Of a stretch of 64,000 nucleotides of DNA, positions 1 through 10,394 are shown in pieces. The translations under genes and the position numbers were made by a program. Source of the DNA: Protula sp. h YS-2021 (Eukaryota > Annelida > Polychaeta > Sabellida > Serpulidae). How positions within the stretch are numbered: the first letter of the stretch is position 1; each line of letters begins with the position of its first letter. Location: the NCBI GenBank assembly GCA_949752745.1, contig OX457033.1, positions 14,304,156 through 14,368,155 on the forward strand, written 5' to 3'. The notes beneath the pieces are model-generated. The model searched no databases. It was given only the letters and a program-made list of their open reading frames with translations, and was not told the origin of the DNA.

Positions 1-1644
1 CACGGGCTGCTCCAGTGCCTCTAGGGGAATTTTTTCATCCGCTGACCGATATGGTCCTGGTCGTACTGAGCAATGTTTAGATAAATGGAAACGCGACAAC
101 GTGCGACCCTCACCGGCGTCCATCTTCTTGAACTCTTTCGCGCGGACCGTGACAGCATGAGCAATGCCCTCACTGGTGGCTAGTGCGATAAACGAGTCCT
201 GTTGTGGTGGAGCTGCCTGAGATGTCATCCGAATGGGCGGATCCTCCTTATCTAAATTTGGGGAGCCACAGGAGACCTCTGCTAAGCGGGCTATCTCTTG
301 AATGGCATCCCTGAACGGCACGTCTTCTGGTGCAATCGTAGAAGCAGAACTCGAGGGGGCCGCGTCCTCGACCGATGGGGCAAGATCTGGTGGAGAGGGA
401 GTACGGATGGGCCGTCTGCCCGCTGCCGCTGGATCTCTCCAAAGTCGATGCCCTTGGCCGGGAGAACGCACCTGCTCCACTGCCCGTAACGGTAAATGAC
501 AACGGGAATGTACTGACGTACCCTCGGATTCTTCTTCCCCGTCTTCCACCTCCGACTCCTGTTCATCAGATGCTGCTTCTGGGAGTTGGGATTGTGAAAA
601 ATGTGACATGTGGGGTTCCCCTACTGGGGTGTAAATTTCTTTCTCCCTGTTGCTTGGGACTGCTGCTAGGGGAGAATTTTCCATCGGCCCGATTTCCTCA
701 TCATCTTCCAGCAATGCGGAGACTTGGCCCGAAAGGGGCACGCCCACGGAATCCTCCTCGCTGATGGTGACCGTTTCGGGAATATCCACGTTAGAGTCCA
801 GCGGGAGGTGAGGTACAGGCGAGCCCGATATCGCTGCCACTGACTGAAATTCCGGAGGAGGACGAGAAACCGTAGCTGATGGTTTAGGCTTTTGCCTTTG
901 ACTAAGCAGACTCTCCTGCTTCTGAACTTGACTCTGTAAATCCAAAAGTTGTTTTTGCAGTTGCGATTGCATAGACAAAAACGCTGAAAATTCACTCGGG
1001 AGACGCTGCAGCTGAGGAGGGGGGGATAAGTCCTCTCGCGGGGGAATGCCTAACTGGCCTGTAACCGCCGAAAGTACTGTTCCCGTATCCCTATGCGTTA
1101 AAGTCACTTGTTCCTCAGACGGGGACTTAAACGCCCCTCCTGGACTGCCACTGGGTTTCACTCTAGGAGGTGAGGCCCATGCCTCGCGGAGACGATCCCG
1201 TTCTTGCCCTTCCGGGATGTCCAATTCTGCTACAGTCTCAGAAAATGCACGTCCTTTACTCTTGGACTTTTTATGTCTCTTAACTGGCGTAGCGGATTCC
1301 GATTCTGCACCAGTGTCTACGTGTACGGGGGTGGAGACCTGGCCCAGAATAACGGAGCTAGCCTTCTTCATGGTATCACGAATAAATTCACGAGTAACAA
1401 ACGAAGCTGACGAAAGGAATTTGCGCTTATCCCTCCTGCGCTCGTTCTTGGTCCTATTCCGTAATAGGACTTTCCAATCCTCTGGAGAAAGATGTAGACA
1501 CTCGCCACACTGGCTGTCTGGCTCACACAGAGGTATTCCACTATTCCGTCTACAGCGGTCGCAGATGGAGTGGGGGTTACACGCGGTTGGAGGATGGATA
1601 CACTGAGGCAGTAACGGTGGAGAATGTAGACTGGCCTCTGTCAT
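1..1644 (-). CDS. DIRS-like retrotransposon ORF1 (gag-like), partial at the window edge
   Basis: Reading leftwards from the ATG at 1644 the frame stays open to base 1, about 548 codons, so the end is not in the window. The N-terminus has a cysteine cluster of the form CxxCRR, then C, then CxEC (residues about 27-46). The same cluster, followed by a shared SETVAE motif, occurs in ORF1 of the second DIRS-like element at 44.3 kb, which ties the two together. The rest is Ser/Pro/Glu rich with a Gln-rich coiled stretch near residues 235-260. In DIRS elements this ORF is thought to be a gag-like nucleic-acid-binding protein; RT, RNase H and tyrosine recombinase would lie to the left, outside the window. 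A TTTCAG acceptor-like motif sits two bases before the ATG. Unlike the copy at 44 kb this ORF has no stops, so the element looks young. Confidence 0.6.
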   Translation of the reverse strand, partial: MTEASLHSPPLLPQCIHPPTACNPHSICDRCRRNSGIPLCEPDSQCGECLHLSPEDWKVLLRNRTKNERRRDKRKFLSSASFVTREFIRDTMKKASSVILGQVSTPVHVDTGAESESATPVKRHKKSKSKGRAFSETVAELDIPEGQERDRLREAWASPPRVKPSGSPGGAFKSPSEEQVTLTHRDTGTVLSAVTGQLGIPPREDLSPPPQLQRLPSEFSAFLSMQSQLQKQLLDLQSQVQKQESLLSQRQKPKPSATVSRPPPEFQSVAAISGSPVPHLPLDSNVDIPETVTISEEDSVGVPLSGQVSALLEDDEEIGPMENSPLAAVPSNREKEIYTPVGEPHMSHFSQSQLPEAASDEQESEVEDGEEESEGTSVHSRCHLPLRAVEQVRSPGQGHRLWRDPAAAGRRPIRTPSPPDLAPSVEDAAPSSSASTIAPEDVPFRDAIQEIARLAEVSCGSPNLDKEDPPIRMTSQAAPPQQDSFIALATSEGIAHAVTVRAKEFKKMDAGEGRTLSRFHLSKHCSVRPGPYRSADEKIPLEALEQPV

Positions 1645-2560
1645 ATCTGAAATGCAAGCAGAGAAAAACAACGGTGAGAATATGTAGTATAAAACAACGC
1701 ACAAAACTACATTTCTCCGTGCTTTGCTTCAACTGCAAGCTTTAACCTTCCAAGCTGTGTTTACAATTGCTTAAACACCGCAATAACTCGCTGGGTCTAA
1801 GGAAAGACGAAAAGAGATGCTTCCCGGAACGATAACGTTCCCGGGCCGTAACGGGCTGGACCGTAATGGCACCACCCGTGTCGGATATGGATCTCTCTTG
1901 CCTCAGATGCACCTGGGACCATCGGACCGTAACGGGTTTTGTGAATCCCGTTGGACCAGAATGGTCTTCTCGCACCCGTGACCGTAAGACCACAAAGGGA
2001 AAACGGTCCTGGCAAAGAAAATGACCCTCAGACGTCACAGAAAACGTCTCTTTTCGTCGGAGAACGCTGTCAGACTTGCAGAACCTGCTCTACAAAGACT
2101 GAGAAGCGACCCATGGAGTAAAGCTTAAGCAAAAACTGGCCATTTCCGCGATGACACAGCTGGCTGGTAAAGCTTGGAGTCTGATCAGGTCCAGCAGCCT
2201 GAAAAGATCCTACTCCTAGACGAACTGAGGTGGAACTGGTAAGTTCCTCGATCTGAATGAAAGTGGAGAAAGAGGCGCACTTCTCGGGACTAGGAAAGTG
2301 TCTCCGTGATCGTGCAAACTCAACCTAATCAGACCGAAGAGTAAGATGGCGAATAAACACACTTCGGCTCCATAAATTTATCCCAACGCACAATAATAGA
2401 TAAAACAATCCATTAGGCAGTGAATTAAGTAAAAAATGAAGCAATTCGCACCTTAAACCAGTTCCCTTGCTGCAAAAAACCGGCAGCACACAGAATGGCG
2501 TGTTGTATCGACGCCACGCAAAAAGGGAATGTCGTTTATACGAGACTAGCAGACGACGTC
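1..2560 (-). mobile_element. 5' part of a DIRS-like retrotransposon (right boundary approximate)
   Basis: It contains the gag-like ORF1 (1-1644, minus) and a leader of about 0.9 kb. The leader repeats the word CCGTAACGG and variants at about 1,853-1,990, one more copy lying inside ORF1 near 485. I could not define a terminal repeat at the right end; 2,560 is only where the leader-like sequence gives way to AT-rich intron-like sequence. The element lies upstream of the first visible exon of the RGS3-like gene, so it probably sits in one of its introns. Confidence 0.5.
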
Positions 2561-2865
2561 TCGGGCATTCTGATTGGCCATAGGATGGATGGAAGGGTTA
2601 GAGTATCTTGAACAGTACCTCAAAAAGTTCTTTTTTATATTGCGTGGTAAATATTACTGGAAGGGAACCCATTAAAAGTGGAGATAAGCGAATTCAAAGC
2701 TTTTGCGAAGTAAAAACTGTATTTTGCCGAATGGTTTCCATCCGCGGTTGTTTTTATGCCATTTTTATTGGCTTTAAATTTAGTATTCTTTGGCCTGTTA
2801 CGTGAGTAACAGGTGTCACTTTGGCAGAGCTGTTGTGTTCATCTCATTTGACTGATGATTGACAG
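1645..2865. other. transposon leader and upstream part of an intron; no gene seen
   Basis: Up to about 2,560 this is the leader of the DIRS-like element. From 2,560 to 2,865 it is AT-rich sequence ending in a 3' splice site (acag at 2,862-2,865). The exon coding the first strands of the C2 domain is not present here and must lie left of the window. Confidence 0.5.
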
Positions 2866-2963
2866 GTGTCGCTTTATCCGGAGGACGAAGATTCCTCGAC
2901 CAAATGTAAGACTGTGCTCGTGAAGAACAACAACTCTCCCTCGTATGAGGAGAAGTTCTCTTT
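2866..2963 (+). CDS. RGS3-like gene, C2 exon a
   Basis: Acceptor acag|gtg and donor ttt|gtaagt. It starts in phase 0 and ends in phase 2. It encodes the C2 segment SLYPEDEDSSTKCKTVLV and NNNSPSYEEKFS, the typical middle strands where a ligand-facing loop and the NPxFNExF-like motif lie. The first C2 strands are missing upstream. Confidence 0.7.
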
Positions 2964-5900
2964 GTAAGTAAAGCAATGAATAGATTGCAGGATATTCTCG
3001 TCTTTTTTTTTAGGTTCGAGAAAATAAAATTCTGCCATTAAATTGATCTATTTTTAGGACACCTCGCAATAGAATAATCATAAGTAGTTATGTTTTTTTT
3101 ATTACTTAGTTCTTAGATTTTATTTTGAAATCTGTACATGTCACTCCCAATTGCAGTCATACTTTAATTTTAAAAAGCACGCTTTATACTGGCATAAGGT
3201 TGTCATTTTTTATATTCGCAGTGAGTTGTTAGAGGAAGATTTGAAGAGGAGAGTGCTCATCACCCTATGGCATAAAGAGATTAATGGGTGAGTGGCTTTA
3301 CTGCTCAACTAACTGATAAATAATGTGTAATTCATTAATAGTCACTAATAGTTAAGATTAGATAATGCAATTGTGAATTGAATTTTGTTGGCACATAAAT
3401 CTGAATAAGTAAAACATGAATTTCCGAAGCTATAAAGATAAAGACACATGCACATGGAATTTTAAACGTCTTGGATATTTTATCGAAAAGGTCTCATAAA
3501 GTTTATTTGTATTTTTTTTTACTTCACAGGAGGAGTGAGTTTCTGGGCTGTATGTCTTTTGGAATACAACATATTGTTTCCAACAGGAGGGTAGGTTAAA
3601 AATTATTATTGATGTTGTTGCTATTATTATTATTATCATTAGTAGTAGTAGTAGCAGCAGTAGTAGAAGTAGTAGTATTGATTATTATTGTTGTTGTTGC
3701 TGTTGTTATTACTATTATTATTATTAGTAGTAGTAGTAGTACTCCTACTACTACTTCTATTACTACTACTATTTGTTTTTATTATCAATTAAATGATTAA
3801 TTAATTTAGTTTATTATCTGTTTATTACTTATTTGTTTGTTTGCTTAGTTATTTACCTATTTTATTATATCTTTCCGGGCATACCCATTATTCAGTGATG
3901 CTAGGCGCGTGTGATTTTAAGATTTAATTACACATTTCAAATTTGAATAAAAAAATGTCTTAGTTGTATTCATAGTAACGCGATTGATATTAATTATTAA
4001 AATTACGTAATATTTAAGTGTTTTAATGTTGAACGAGAGACAGACAAATCTAATGTACCATCTCTGTTTGTCCAGATCGTGAATGGATGGTATTATTTAC
4101 TGACGGAGAAACTGGGTAAAAGAAAACACCTGCAAGTGCCCTCACAAAGCGAGCATTCGGCGGATTACGGTAAGCCATGCCTGATTCTCCCCCCCCCTCC
4201 TACCCCTACCCTTGCCGACCGTCCAGCTGTACCGCAAGTGCCCTCACAAACCGAGCATTCGGCGGATTACGGTAAGCCATGCATGATTCCCCCCCCCCCT
4301 ACCCCTACCCTTGCCAACCGTCCAGCCGTACTTCAAGTGCCCTCACAAACCGAGCATTCGGCGGATTACGGTAAGCCATGCGTGATTCCCCCCCTCCCTA
4401 CCCCTACCCTTGCCAACCGCCCAGCCGTACGTCAAGTGCCCTCACAAAGCGAGCATTCGACGAACCACGGTAAGAAATGCGTGATCCCCCCGTCCAGCCG
4501 CACGTCATGTGAGGGGAGTTGGGGGTGGAGAGAGGGGTAGGGGACTGTAGCTGTCGTGGCCCATGTCAGTAACCCAACCGAAGTCATTTTGTAGGATACG
4601 GCGAAAATATTTTTAAATAGCCGCCAAAAAGTATGTGAGTAACACCTTGATGGACGAGTTTGGTTTGTATTATTGAGCAGTTTAGTGTAAAATGACATTT
4701 ATTTTATACTGTTCGAAAAAAAAATACCATATTAATACTAATATATATTTTTGTGTGTCTTTTCATGGCAGATCCCAGTCTGATCCCGAGCATAAACCAA
4801 GGCGTGAACTGGATGGAGCCCCATGTGGTAAGGCGTTTTCTTCAATTTGCTACTCATCACACGTGCAAGCTTTAATCCAGGACAGTTGAATGCATTCATT
4901 TCAAAGGCCTGATTTTCTTAAATCATGGAATGGCTTCCGCAGTATGGATATCAGATTTGTTTTGTTTTTCGCTAGAGAAGGGGGGGGGGGCGAGCTGTGA
5001 AAATACGGATATTTTTAAGAGACGTGGTTGTGGTTTGTTTATTCTATTCCAAAGAAAGGCAGTGGGGGCCTTGCCCTTCTCCATGCCTGAATCCTGTACT
5101 AATCGAAATTTGGCGATACCCTATCGAGACATACACCAATCTTGTCGTTGTTCACAGAAATTATGTTTGTCCTTATTCGACAATTTCACATCTAAATACG
5201 ATATTTTCTATCAATTGCAACAAGAAAACCAATTTACAGCTTAGTTTATCGAATATTTGAATATTGATATTTATCTGCAGGAAGACAACGAAAGACAAAT
5301 AAAATTTTATAAATTAATTTACTGCACAGTACAGCTTTCTTTTCGTTTCAAAGTAATTTTTCAATTGCTTTTTCAATTGCCTGAAAATCATTTCTATGTG
5401 TTTTCTGTTCGAAATTACTGTAATTTTCTATGGTATTAAGATGTTGCTGATATTTTCAGTTTGTTCTGAAGAAAGACGCGGAAAGTAGCTATGGGTTTGA
5501 AGTGAGCGGGTACGGCCCGGCCCGCGTCGCTTACATCGCGAACGGTGAGTAGATGCGCAAAGCGCACGTTTGGCATCACGCCAGCGCGTTAAATAAAAAC
5601 CAGGTAACTTTGTCGTTAAGGCTGCGGCTGCGTGGATAAATCCAATTCGTGAGAGCTTGCTCGAGGATAAAAGTATTACTGTGTGAATTTGGAATTGTCT
5701 AGGTCAAATATAGCCCAGTGTTACTAAAATATACTCATGCAGTGTCAGAATTGCAATTAGACACTTCTTTGGTTATCACAACTAGTAGATGTGTTTCTGT
5801 AAATCGCTGGAGTAATTAGTTGAGGGACATGGTATCCCCTGCTGTGGCTTGTGGAAAATGCACTGGGTCTCAAAAATTTGTGGGATGTGCCTAAAACAAC

Positions 5901-7995
5901 ATGTGAGTCCAGAGCTCTTACGTTGCGATGATATTGCAGGGAGCGTGGCCGAGTCCATGGGCTTACAGCTAGATGACCGGATCGTCAGGATCAACGGTTG
6001 TAACGTGTCTCGCTCCGGAGAAGAGAGCGTCTCCAGGATTGTTAGGTAAATCGAACCCGTGTTATCCCGAAAAAGGCATCTGTGATGAGACGATATTTCT
6101 ATACTTCTGGCCAGTAAGGAGAGGGGTGGGGGGGGGGGGGGTCAAACAAGAGCTTACTGAGTGTACTTTTGTTAATGTAATGCAGTTTCTCAACACTTTC
6201 CCCTGGATGGAATTTTAGTGATTTAATAGCAAGGCCGGAGTAACAGAAACATCTAAAATTATCCCGGAGTGTGCTAGGTCAGTGCGTTGTGAAAACAAAC
6301 CAAAACAAATAGAATAAAATAAATACATGCATCCAAAAGCAGCACGCAAATGAGGGCTGATGTTCCCTTAGGCTAAGCTCAAATATATAAAGTTTTAAAG
6401 TTTAATTACACTACGTCATTATAATTTAATGTAGGAGTTGCGAAAAACAACTAATCCTGGAGGTGCATCGTCCGCGAAGAGCGAGCCATGGCAATGATGA
6501 CGTCAGCTTCGTACGCGGGAGTGAAGTGATGCATCAGGAGCCGGCCAACAGCGCGTCGAGCCAGCATGGCCTCTATGAGGAGATCCACGAGAGTGCCCTG
6601 ACGCGGGAAGCGCCGTGGAGACCACAGCCGTGCGGCACTTCCGACAGGAACTCGTCCGTCTTTGGCGATCGGTTCAAACATTACGCACCGCTTCAGGGGC
6701 GACACCATGTGGTTGATCGTGGTACTAATACCCATCTATCGTCCAGACAAGTTCGGTACGATGATATAAATGTGGATGCTTTGTCTCCGATAGTATCACG
6801 CAATAATGATCATCATAGAGGAAATAATCGCTGTGGAAAGTCGAGCTCGAATGACCTTGGGTACCTGGATTTAGAACATTATTCTCCAGATGCAGTGTAT
6901 TGTCCAACGGAGAAATTCAATTTTATATCCCAGTGGCGTGATGAGGTTAATGAATCCTGCCAGCCGAACAAGCCTGCATTAAAAATTCAAAATGGCCGCC
7001 AAGACAAACTGTATTCGCAGAATTGCGACACGCTCAGTCAAAATGGCCGTTATTATAATCAGGCTATTGGTGGTGAGAACAGAATGAGGGAGCCAATCAG
7101 AAGGCGGGACAGGGCTTATGAGAGCGAAGACGGTCGCGGAATGCGATGGCAAGATCGAGATGTGCATCGTTATACCGCCGCTCCGAAATCATCGCAAGCT
7201 CATCGCTCCGACAGAGCGTACGAGAGCGAGGGAGGGAGAGGCATGCGGTGGAATGAACGGAAACAATACACCTCTCAACCGTCGGCGACGCTTATGTCAC
7301 ACCGGAGTCAGAGCCAAGAGAACGTAGCGGCGAGTAGACACATGATGCTCTCGTATAATCAGGAAAATGCATCGTCAAATGTGAACGCTATGAATGTATA
7401 CAATCAAATGCATACAATTTCTCGTGATCAGCAATTAGCACAATATATGCAGATGTCGCAAAATGCGTACGCACAACAGTCCATGCATGCTTCGCAAAAT
7501 GGACAGTCATTGCGAAATATGCACATGCCGCAAAATGGTCAACAGCCACAGAATGTTTATGTGTCGCACAAACATTTGATGCCGATATTAGAAGAAGAGG
7601 AAGAAAACATCGCCATGACTCAACACGGCAGTGCGCACGCTCGGCGGATCAATAATTTAAAGATGGCGGCAAAAATGGATGACTTTTCACCTCCGTATAT
7701 GAAGGCGCCCACAAAAAAGTCCACCAAATCCGAGAGTAAACCTCGAAGTTTATTCAATGAAAATAAGAACATTTGTGATTCCCTTTCCTCGGATGATAGT
7801 GAGTTATCGAAGCATATCTCAAAGCGCCATTATCAGCCAATCGGAGAGGAGGACACTAAATTCAAAAGTAAGAGAGTGCTTCAGCCAATAGGACAAGAGG
7901 AAACAAAGCCGAATAAACCTTACAAGTCAAAAGCGTTATTCAGTTTTTGCGGAGGTTTGCAAACCAAACAAAAGAAAAAAGCAGCCAAATCGTAG
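2866..7995 (+). CDS. RGS3-like C2-PDZ domain protein, 3' eight exons, no RGS domain
   Basis: Exons 2866-2963, 3222-3287, 3530-3590, 4076-4169, 4772-4827, 5460-5544, 5940-6045 and 6435-7995 join in frame with GT-AG borders (709 codons, stop TAG at 7993). Exons 1-4 encode most of a C2 domain; the strings GCMSFG and GWYYLL are characteristic of the C2 domain of RGS3. Exons 6-8 encode a PDZ domain (YGFEVSGYGPARV, then GSVAESMGLQLDDRIVRING, then the last strand). The remaining ~500 residues are polar and low in complexity, with a twice-repeated DRAYESExGRGMRW motif, a Met/Gln/Asn-rich stretch and a basic end. RGS3 normally continues into an RGS domain that acts as a GAP on G-alpha; here the frame stops without it. 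It is probably a membrane- or receptor-associated adaptor. The 5' end lies outside the window. Confidence 0.75.
3222..3287 (+). CDS. RGS3-like gene, C2 exon b
   Basis: Acceptor gcag|tga and donor aatgg|gtgagt. It encodes ELLEEDLKRRVLITLWHKEI, the strand 6 and 7 region of a C2 domain (R-x-L-x-V-x-x-W pattern). Phase 2 in, phase 2 out. Confidence 0.75.
3530..3590 (+). CDS. RGS3-like gene, C2 exon c
   Basis: Acceptor cacag|gag and donor agg|gtaggt. It encodes GRSEFLGCMSFGIQHIVSN, the last C2 strands; GCMSFG is the most diagnostic string for the RGS3 C2 domain. Ends in phase 0. Confidence 0.75.
3600..3775. repeat. interrupted trinucleotide microsatellite (ATT/GTA/GTT)
   Basis: Runs of att, agt and gtt triplets, imperfect and partly self-complementary at 3,720-3,775 where agtagtagtact meets ctactacta. 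It lies in the intron between the third and fourth visible exons. Confidence 0.9.
4076..4169 (+). CDS. RGS3-like gene, end of C2, with alternative 3' ends
   Basis: Acceptor tccag|atc. It encodes NGWYYLLTEKLGKRKHLQVP then SQSEHSADY and ends TAC G|gtaag in phase 1. The donor and its surroundings are then repeated three more times (exon ends at 4271, 4370 and 4469), always in the same phase, so this exon could be 94, 196, 295 or 394 bases long without breaking the frame. Confidence 0.7.
4132..4500 (+). repeat. 99-102 bp tandem duplication carrying splice donors and an open frame
   Basis: Four copies of a unit beginning CAAGTGCCCTCACAAA, each with TACG|GTAAG (CACG|GTAAG in copy 4) and a C-rich tail. 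The donor GTs are at 4170, 4272, 4371 and 4470, spacings of 102, 99 and 99, all multiples of three. The frame stays open through all copies and encodes 33-34 residue repeats of the type QVPSQTEHSADYGKP followed by a proline-rich segment. Copies 2 and 3 are the most similar; copy 4 is diverged. Confidence 0.9.
4772..4827 (+). CDS. RGS3-like gene, linker exon between C2 and PDZ
   Basis: Acceptor ggcag|atc, donor gtg|gtaagg. It encodes DPSLIPSINQGVNWMEPHV. It accepts phase 1, which all four upstream donors provide, and ends in phase 0 into the PDZ exon. Confidence 0.65.
5460..5544 (+). CDS. RGS3-like gene, PDZ exon a
   Basis: Acceptor ttcag|ttt, donor aacg|gtgagt. It encodes FVLKKDAESSYGFEVSGYGP and on to ARVAYIAN. 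YGFEVSG takes the place of the GLGF carboxylate-binding loop, as in the RGS3/RGS12 PDZ group. Confidence 0.8.
5940..6045 (+). CDS. RGS3-like gene, PDZ exon b
   Basis: Acceptor tgcag|gga, donor gttag|gtaaat. It encodes GSVAESMGLQLDDRIVRING and then CNVSRSGEESVSRIV, the classic GSPAxxAGLxxGDxIxxING segment and the peptide-groove helix of PDZ domains. Confidence 0.85.
6435..7995 (+). CDS. RGS3-like gene, last exon: PDZ end plus polar tail
   Basis: Acceptor gtag|gag. The first codons (SCEKQLILEVHR) finish the PDZ domain; about 500 residues of low-complexity sequence follow. Visible features: DRAYESExGRGMRW twice (about 7,100 and 7,210), a QM/QN-rich segment (7,400-7,560), an acidic run EEEEE near 7,600, a QPIGEE/QPIGQEE pair near 7,840-7,910, and a lysine-rich C-terminus. 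No RGS, transmembrane or enzymatic domain is recognised. The stop is TAG at 7,993. Confidence 0.8.
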
Positions 7996-8260
7996 ATCAA
8001 AACATTTGAGTGTCGGTTTATTTTGTCATCAAAAATACGAACTGTATGTCTTTCAAATTTTCACAGATTGGCAGATTCTTATTTGTAAGTGTGAAATCGC
8101 TGAATAGTATTGAGTCTCAGAGAATATTTTAGACGTTTACATTGCCATGCAATAGAATTTGCTACATGAGATGGGTAAATGCTGTAATCTGACTGGTAGA
8201 TTCCCAAGTCAACAATTTTAGAGTTGACTGGAACGCAAATGGCGATAGGTATTGCAGTTA
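7996..8260 (+). other. 3' flank of the RGS3-like gene
   Basis: AT-rich, no gene. The nearest AATAAA poly(A) signals downstream are at about 9,004 and 9,476, so either the 3' UTR is long and includes the repeats at 8.3-9.3 kb or a weaker signal is used. Confidence 0.4.
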
Positions 8261-8289
8261 TTATCCCCCCGCCGTCCTGACGGCAGTTT

Positions 8290-8700
8290 TGCTTCCAGAC
8301 GATATCTCCGAAACTAGTGGGCAGATCTAGTTCATATTTGATATGCGTAACAACCAAGATATCTGGATGTGCCTTTTGTGGGTTTTAGTCGGATCGAAGC
8401 CCATTTGGATCTGTATTTGGACTTAGAATCCCAAAATCCGGATCTCAACGTGTACTTTGGTTTTCAGGCGATATCTCCGAAACTAGCGAGCGGATCAGGT
8501 TCATATTTGATATGCATAACAGCAAAGACATCCAGATGTGCCTTTTGGGGGTTTTGATCGAATCGAAGCCCATCTGGATCTGTATTTGGACTTAGAATCC
8601 CAAAATCCGGATCTCAATGTGTACTTTGTTTTCTAGATAGCTAACTCTAAAATATTTGCCGGATTCGATTCTTATTTCGTATCCGTAACAACAATATAGT
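8290..8700. repeat. ~174 bp tandem repeat, two good copies and a decayed third
   Basis: The block CGATATCTCCGAAACTAG through AATCCGGATCTCAA occurs at about 8,299-8,470 and again at 8,471-8,640 with few differences. A weaker third start (TTCTAGATAGCTAACTC) follows at 8,630. No reading frame is conserved between copies, so it looks like non-coding dispersed or satellite-like DNA. Confidence 0.8.
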
Positions 8701-9114
8701 GTAGTTCTTTTATCTACTTGGTTTAAGTGCGAGGTACAGCACCCTCCCTACTAATTACACCCACGGCGGGGGATATGGCAATTACTGGTTGCTCTTGTTT
8801 GTAATTTAAACGTCAGTTAAGACTTGTGAACTAACCAGGTATTGATTAATTTTAAGTCATCTTGAAGAAAAAGTTGACCAGGTATGAAAATGTTGACTCG
8901 TAACTGAAAATATGACAGATTGGTGATGGGCAGCCCGTCAATTATTGTTGACAAACATTTTTTGTGGGGGGGGGGGGCATTTGCGTTTGGTGTTGTTGAA
9001 ACGAATAAAATTGTCCTGTCGTACAGTCTTCAAACCATGGAAATTACCCAAAAAAAAATAATTAAAGAATAAACATCTGCACACAAGTGACGTCTTTTCC
9101 TGATATTCTGATAA

Positions 9115-9315
9115 GTGACATGTTATATTTAGTTATGACTCGCTATAGTTGGTTATGACATGTTATACTGACATGTTATATTCAGTTCCGACATGTTATA
9201 GTTAGTTAAGACATATTTTAGTTAGCTATGACATGTTGCAGTTAGTTATGACATGTTATATTTAGCGATGTTGTATTTAGTTATGACAAGTTGTAGTTAG
9301 TTATGACAGTTGGTA
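9115..9315. repeat. ~20 bp AT-rich minisatellite
   Basis: About ten imperfect copies of a TTATGACATGTTATAGTTAG-like unit. Confidence 0.85.
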
Positions 9316-9319
9316 AAAA

Positions 9320-10308
9320 TATGTATTTGAAATGCCATTGTTGACTGCTTAGCATGTAAAGCTTATTCTTGCCATGTACAATTATGAAGTGAGTAAGAAA
9401 TGCATTTATGATTATTTTAGTTTTTTTTTCTTGATTATTCCATATGTATGTATCTGTACAAAACGAATAAGTTGGAAATAAAAGACAGAAACAACGCCTT
9501 GTTGTTTATATAGTAGGTTCCTAGTAAAACTTTATATGAAAAATCATCTGTTAAATATATAAATGCATTCTCCAAATAAATATGTATATATAAATGTATG
9601 TAAATAATAAATAATACAATTTTCCAGCAGACGATTTCACGTTAAATAAAATTCAAACAGCTAACGGAATGCTCTTTCCAACAACGGCACGCCATAATTT
9701 CTCCGTAACAGCCCCATAATGTTGTAACCTTTTTTGTAACCTCATCCACGTAGTTACTGGTGAAACGTGCACTATTTTACATTGTGAAATTCATGAATAT
9801 AACAGGACGACCGGATGCAGTTGTTTCTGTCAAATTCACTCCTAACCTAAATTCAGCATTTAGAATCAGCATGAAGGGACAATTCTACATTTTGTCATTT
9901 TACTGGGGCATGCTGACAAGTCCTGACAGCCAAGCAGGAAAGCCTTACAGCCGTCACGGCGCATGACGGAAACTTCCCTGTGCCGTAAAGCGCCGTGACA
10001 CACCCAAGAATTATCCATGTGGCTGTTACTCTGTTTGTCGAATAAACAAGATGGCCTACTTGTTACTAAAACATAATGTCCGTTTACGCTTTAGAACTTC
10101 GAACGCTCTTGTATTAACCAGTGCTAATAGCTCCACTTACAGCCAACACAACGATCAGCCATTGGTTGATACATCCCAAAATGAAAGTTTCACATCTCAC
10201 TGAGGTAAATGGGTTCTAGGTAAAATTCGCAGTCCCACACCCCTCCCTCCCGGTAAACCACCCCCCCCCCCTGGTTTCGCATACCCGGTAAAAAGCCCCC
10301 CTTCGGTG

Positions 10309-10394
<86 letters not shown>

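Noticed and set aside
6451..7327. Minus-strand and other-frame ORFs inside the last RGS3-like exon
   Set aside because: Shadows of the coding frame.
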